Positions 62,277 through 64,000 of a stretch of DNA of 64,000 nucleotides are shown in pieces. The DNA comes from Chloroflexota bacterium (GTDB taxonomy: Bacteria > Chloroflexota > Anaerolineae > Anaerolineales > UBA11579), in contig JACPVG010000004.1 in assembly GCA_016191875.1 (NCBI GenBank), forward strand, positions 65,832-129,831, given 5' to 3'. The position numbers were made by a program, and so were the translations under genes. Within the stretch, counting starts at the first letter, position 1. Every line of letters starts with the position of its first letter. The notes beneath the pieces were generated by a model that worked only from the letters and a program-made list of their open reading frames with translations, ran no database searches and was not told the DNA's origin.

Positions 62277-64000
62277 TGCCCCCACCCCCCACCCCCTACG
62301 GCTCCTGGCCCTCGCCCATCTCGGCGGCACTCGTCGTCTCCGGTTCGTTGCGCTTGAGCGAACCGCGGCTGGATGGCGAGGACGTGTATTTCATCGAAGG
62401 ACGCCCGCAGGAAAAGGGGCGCAACGTCATCATCCGCCGCACGCCGGACGGCGCGCTGCAAGACGCGTTGCCCGCGCCTTACGACGCCCGCAGCCGCGCC
62501 CATGAGTACGGCGGCGGGTCGTACACCGTCCATGACGGCACGGTGTACTTCACCCACTTCGCCGACCAGCGCATTTACATTGTCGAACCCGGCGAGCAAC
62601 CGCGTCCCCTCACCGCCGAAGGCCCGCTGCGCTACGCCGACCTGGTGGTGGACGCGCGGCGTAACCGCCTGGTGTGCATCGTCGAAGACCACAGTGGGTC
62701 CGACCAGGGGGCCGAGAACACGCTGGCGGCCATTGACCTGGAGGGCGACGGCACGCCCGAGACGCTGGCGGCCGGCGACGACTTCTATTCCCGTCCGGCC
62801 ATCAGCCCGGACGGGACAAAACTGGCGTGGATGGCGTGGAATCACCCCAACATGCCGTGGGACGGCACCGAGATCTGGGTCGCCGACCTCGATGCGCACG
62901 GCCGGCTCCACAACCGCCATCAAGTAGCCGGCGGGCCGGAGGAAAGCGCGGTGCAGCCGAAATGGTCGCCGGATGGCACGCTGTACTTCATCTCCGACCG
63001 CAATGACTGGTGGAATCTGTGCAAGCGGGATGGGGAGCGCGTCTCGCCGGTATTGCAAATGCCGGCCGAGTTCTGCCACCCGCAGTGGGTGTTCGGGCGC
63101 TTCTCCTATGGCTTTCTCTCGCCGCAGACGATTCTGGCGATCTACACGCAGAACGGCGAGTGGTCGCTGGGGATGGTGGATGCGGAAAACGGGGAACTAC
63201 GGCCGGTCAAGTCGTCCTTCACCTATCTGGATTATGTGCAGGTGGCCGATGAACGCCTGGTGTGCGTGGGCGGCTCAGCGACCGAGCCCAACGGCGTGCG
63301 TATGCTCGACCTGCTGGCCGACGAATGGCACACGCTCAAATTCGCCAGCGAGGTGGATGTAGACCCCGGCTACCTCTCCACGCCACAGGCGGTCGAGTTC
63401 CCCACCGAAGGCGGCCTGACGGCGCACGGCCTGTACTACCCACCGAAGAACAAGGATGTAACGCCGCCGGAAGACTCCGCACCGCCGCTGATTGTGATGA
63501 GCCATGGCGGCCCCACCAGCGCAACGCCCAGCCTGTTCGACCTGCGCATCCCGTTCTGGACCAGCCGCGGCTTCGCCGTGCTGGACGTGAACTACGGCGG
63601 CAGCACGGGTTACGGCCGCGCCTACCGCCAGCGGCTCAACCTCAACTGGGGCGTGGTGGACGTGCAGGATTGCGAGAACGGGGCGAAAACCCTGGCGGCG
63701 CAGGGGCTGGCCGACCCCGAGCGCCTCATCATCCGCGGCGGCAGCGCCGGCGGCTACACCACCCTGTGCGCGCTCACGTTTGGCAAGACCTTCAAGGCCG
63801 GGGCCTCGCATTACGGCATCGGCGACCTGGAAACGCTGGCGACCGACACGCACAAATTCGAGAGCCGCTATCTGGATACGATGATCGGCCCGTACCCGCA
63901 GGACAAGGACACCTACATCGCCCGCTCACCGGTCAACCACTACCGCCAGATCGAAGCGCCGGTCATCTTCTTCCAAGGGTCGGAAGACAGGGTCGTGCCG
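62276..64000 (+). CDS. S9-family (prolyl oligopeptidase-type) peptidase, 3' end missing
   Basis: 575 codons are in the window and the frame is open at the edge. An N-terminal beta-propeller (HEYGGGSYTVHDGTVYFTHF, FYSRPAISPDGTKLAWMAWN, AVQPKWSPDGTLYFISDRND) precedes an alpha/beta hydrolase domain with VMSHGGPTS, NYGGSTGYGRAYR, the nucleophile Ser in RGGSAGGYT and the start of the Asp segment (FQGSEDRVVP). The last His is outside. Members cut short peptides, often dipeptides or acylaminoacyl ends. GGAGG precedes the ATG. Its first 17 codons are copied in two scars upstream. Confidence 0.9.
   Translation, partial: MPPPPTPYGSWPSPISAALVVSGSLRLSEPRLDGEDVYFIEGRPQEKGRNVIIRRTPDGALQDALPAPYDARSRAHEYGGGSYTVHDGTVYFTHFADQRIYIVEPGEQPRPLTAEGPLRYADLVVDARRNRLVCIVEDHSGSDQGAENTLAAIDLEGDGTPETLAAGDDFYSRPAISPDGTKLAWMAWNHPNMPWDGTEIWVADLDAHGRLHNRHQVAGGPEESAVQPKWSPDGTLYFISDRNDWWNLCKRDGERVSPVLQMPAEFCHPQWVFGRFSYGFLSPQTILAIYTQNGEWSLGMVDAENGELRPVKSSFTYLDYVQVADERLVCVGGSATEPNGVRMLDLLADEWHTLKFASEVDVDPGYLSTPQAVEFPTEGGLTAHGLYYPPKNKDVTPPEDSAPPLIVMSHGGPTSATPSLFDLRIPFWTSRGFAVLDVNYGGSTGYGRAYRQRLNLNWGVVDVQDCENGAKTLAAQGLADPERLIIRGGSAGGYTTLCALTFGKTFKAGASHYGIGDLETLATDTHKFESRYLDTMIGPYPQDKDTYIARSPVNHYRQIEAPVIFFQGSEDRVVP

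Overview
This window is a GC-rich bacterial chromosome segment with about 45 genes on both strands. I read it as a member of the Chloroflexota, probably Anaerolineae-like. The grounds are many single lipoproteins whose lipobox is followed by Thr/Pro-rich linkers, beta-propeller and beta-helix surface proteins, a T-box controlled pheS-pheT operon, an outsized SecA without a zinc tail, and TTGACA/TATAAT-type promoters. The phylum is inferred from gene style; no rRNA is present to settle it.

Left part (1-11,000): a partial GNAT acetyltransferase, an NAD-dependent epimerase, a SLATT/DUF4231-like membrane protein, a class III nucleotide cyclase with membrane and 2Fe-2S domains, a secreted M4 metallopeptidase with calcium-binding repeats, and a methyltransferase/ATP-grasp fusion. 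From 11,200 to 16,000 lies a patchwork around comM. The intact comM is followed by three more copies of its 3' end, each with its own stop codon. Between them sit a DUF6602 nuclease-like gene, a glycoside hydrolase lipoprotein and an IS30 fragment.

Middle (16,000-34,260): FG-GAP lipoprotein, alpha/beta hydrolase fused to a cyclic-nucleotide-binding domain, a divergent histidine kinase/LuxR regulator pair, DinB, HAD, OsmC and small membrane proteins. The standout is a four-gene operon (26,661-34,258) holding two tandem copies of the same pair: an NMT1/THI5-like substrate-binding lipoprotein followed by a one-module NRPS-like enzyme (adenylation, carrier, thioesterase). No transporter permease or ATPase is nearby. 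A promoter-proximal inverted repeat with a T-run lies in its leader. A BtrH-like protein, DUF4260, a TPR-GGDEF protein and surface proteins follow.

Right part (40,000-64,000): DUF1295 protein, tRNA-Glu(CTC) with a three-hairpin leader and a clear promoter, an acyl-CoA mutase with isobutyryl-type active-site residues, metallo-hydrolase, adenosine deaminase, SecA, a beta-helix lipoprotein, then promoter, T-box, pheS, a four-helix-bundle (23S IVP/Avd-like) gene and pheT. The last 6 kb is a restriction/accessory zone: two beta-class DNA methyltransferases, an overlapping putative endonuclease, a frameshifted Fic gene and a small unknown gene. These are separated by two nearly identical 92-nt scars that fuse the 5' end of the downstream S9 peptidase gene to the 3' end of the first methyltransferase gene. 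The S9 peptidase runs off the right edge.

Two themes deserve follow-up: the duplicated binding-protein/NRPS-like operon, and the two loci (comM and methyltransferase/S9) where ends of resident genes are repeated with different cargo genes between the copies.
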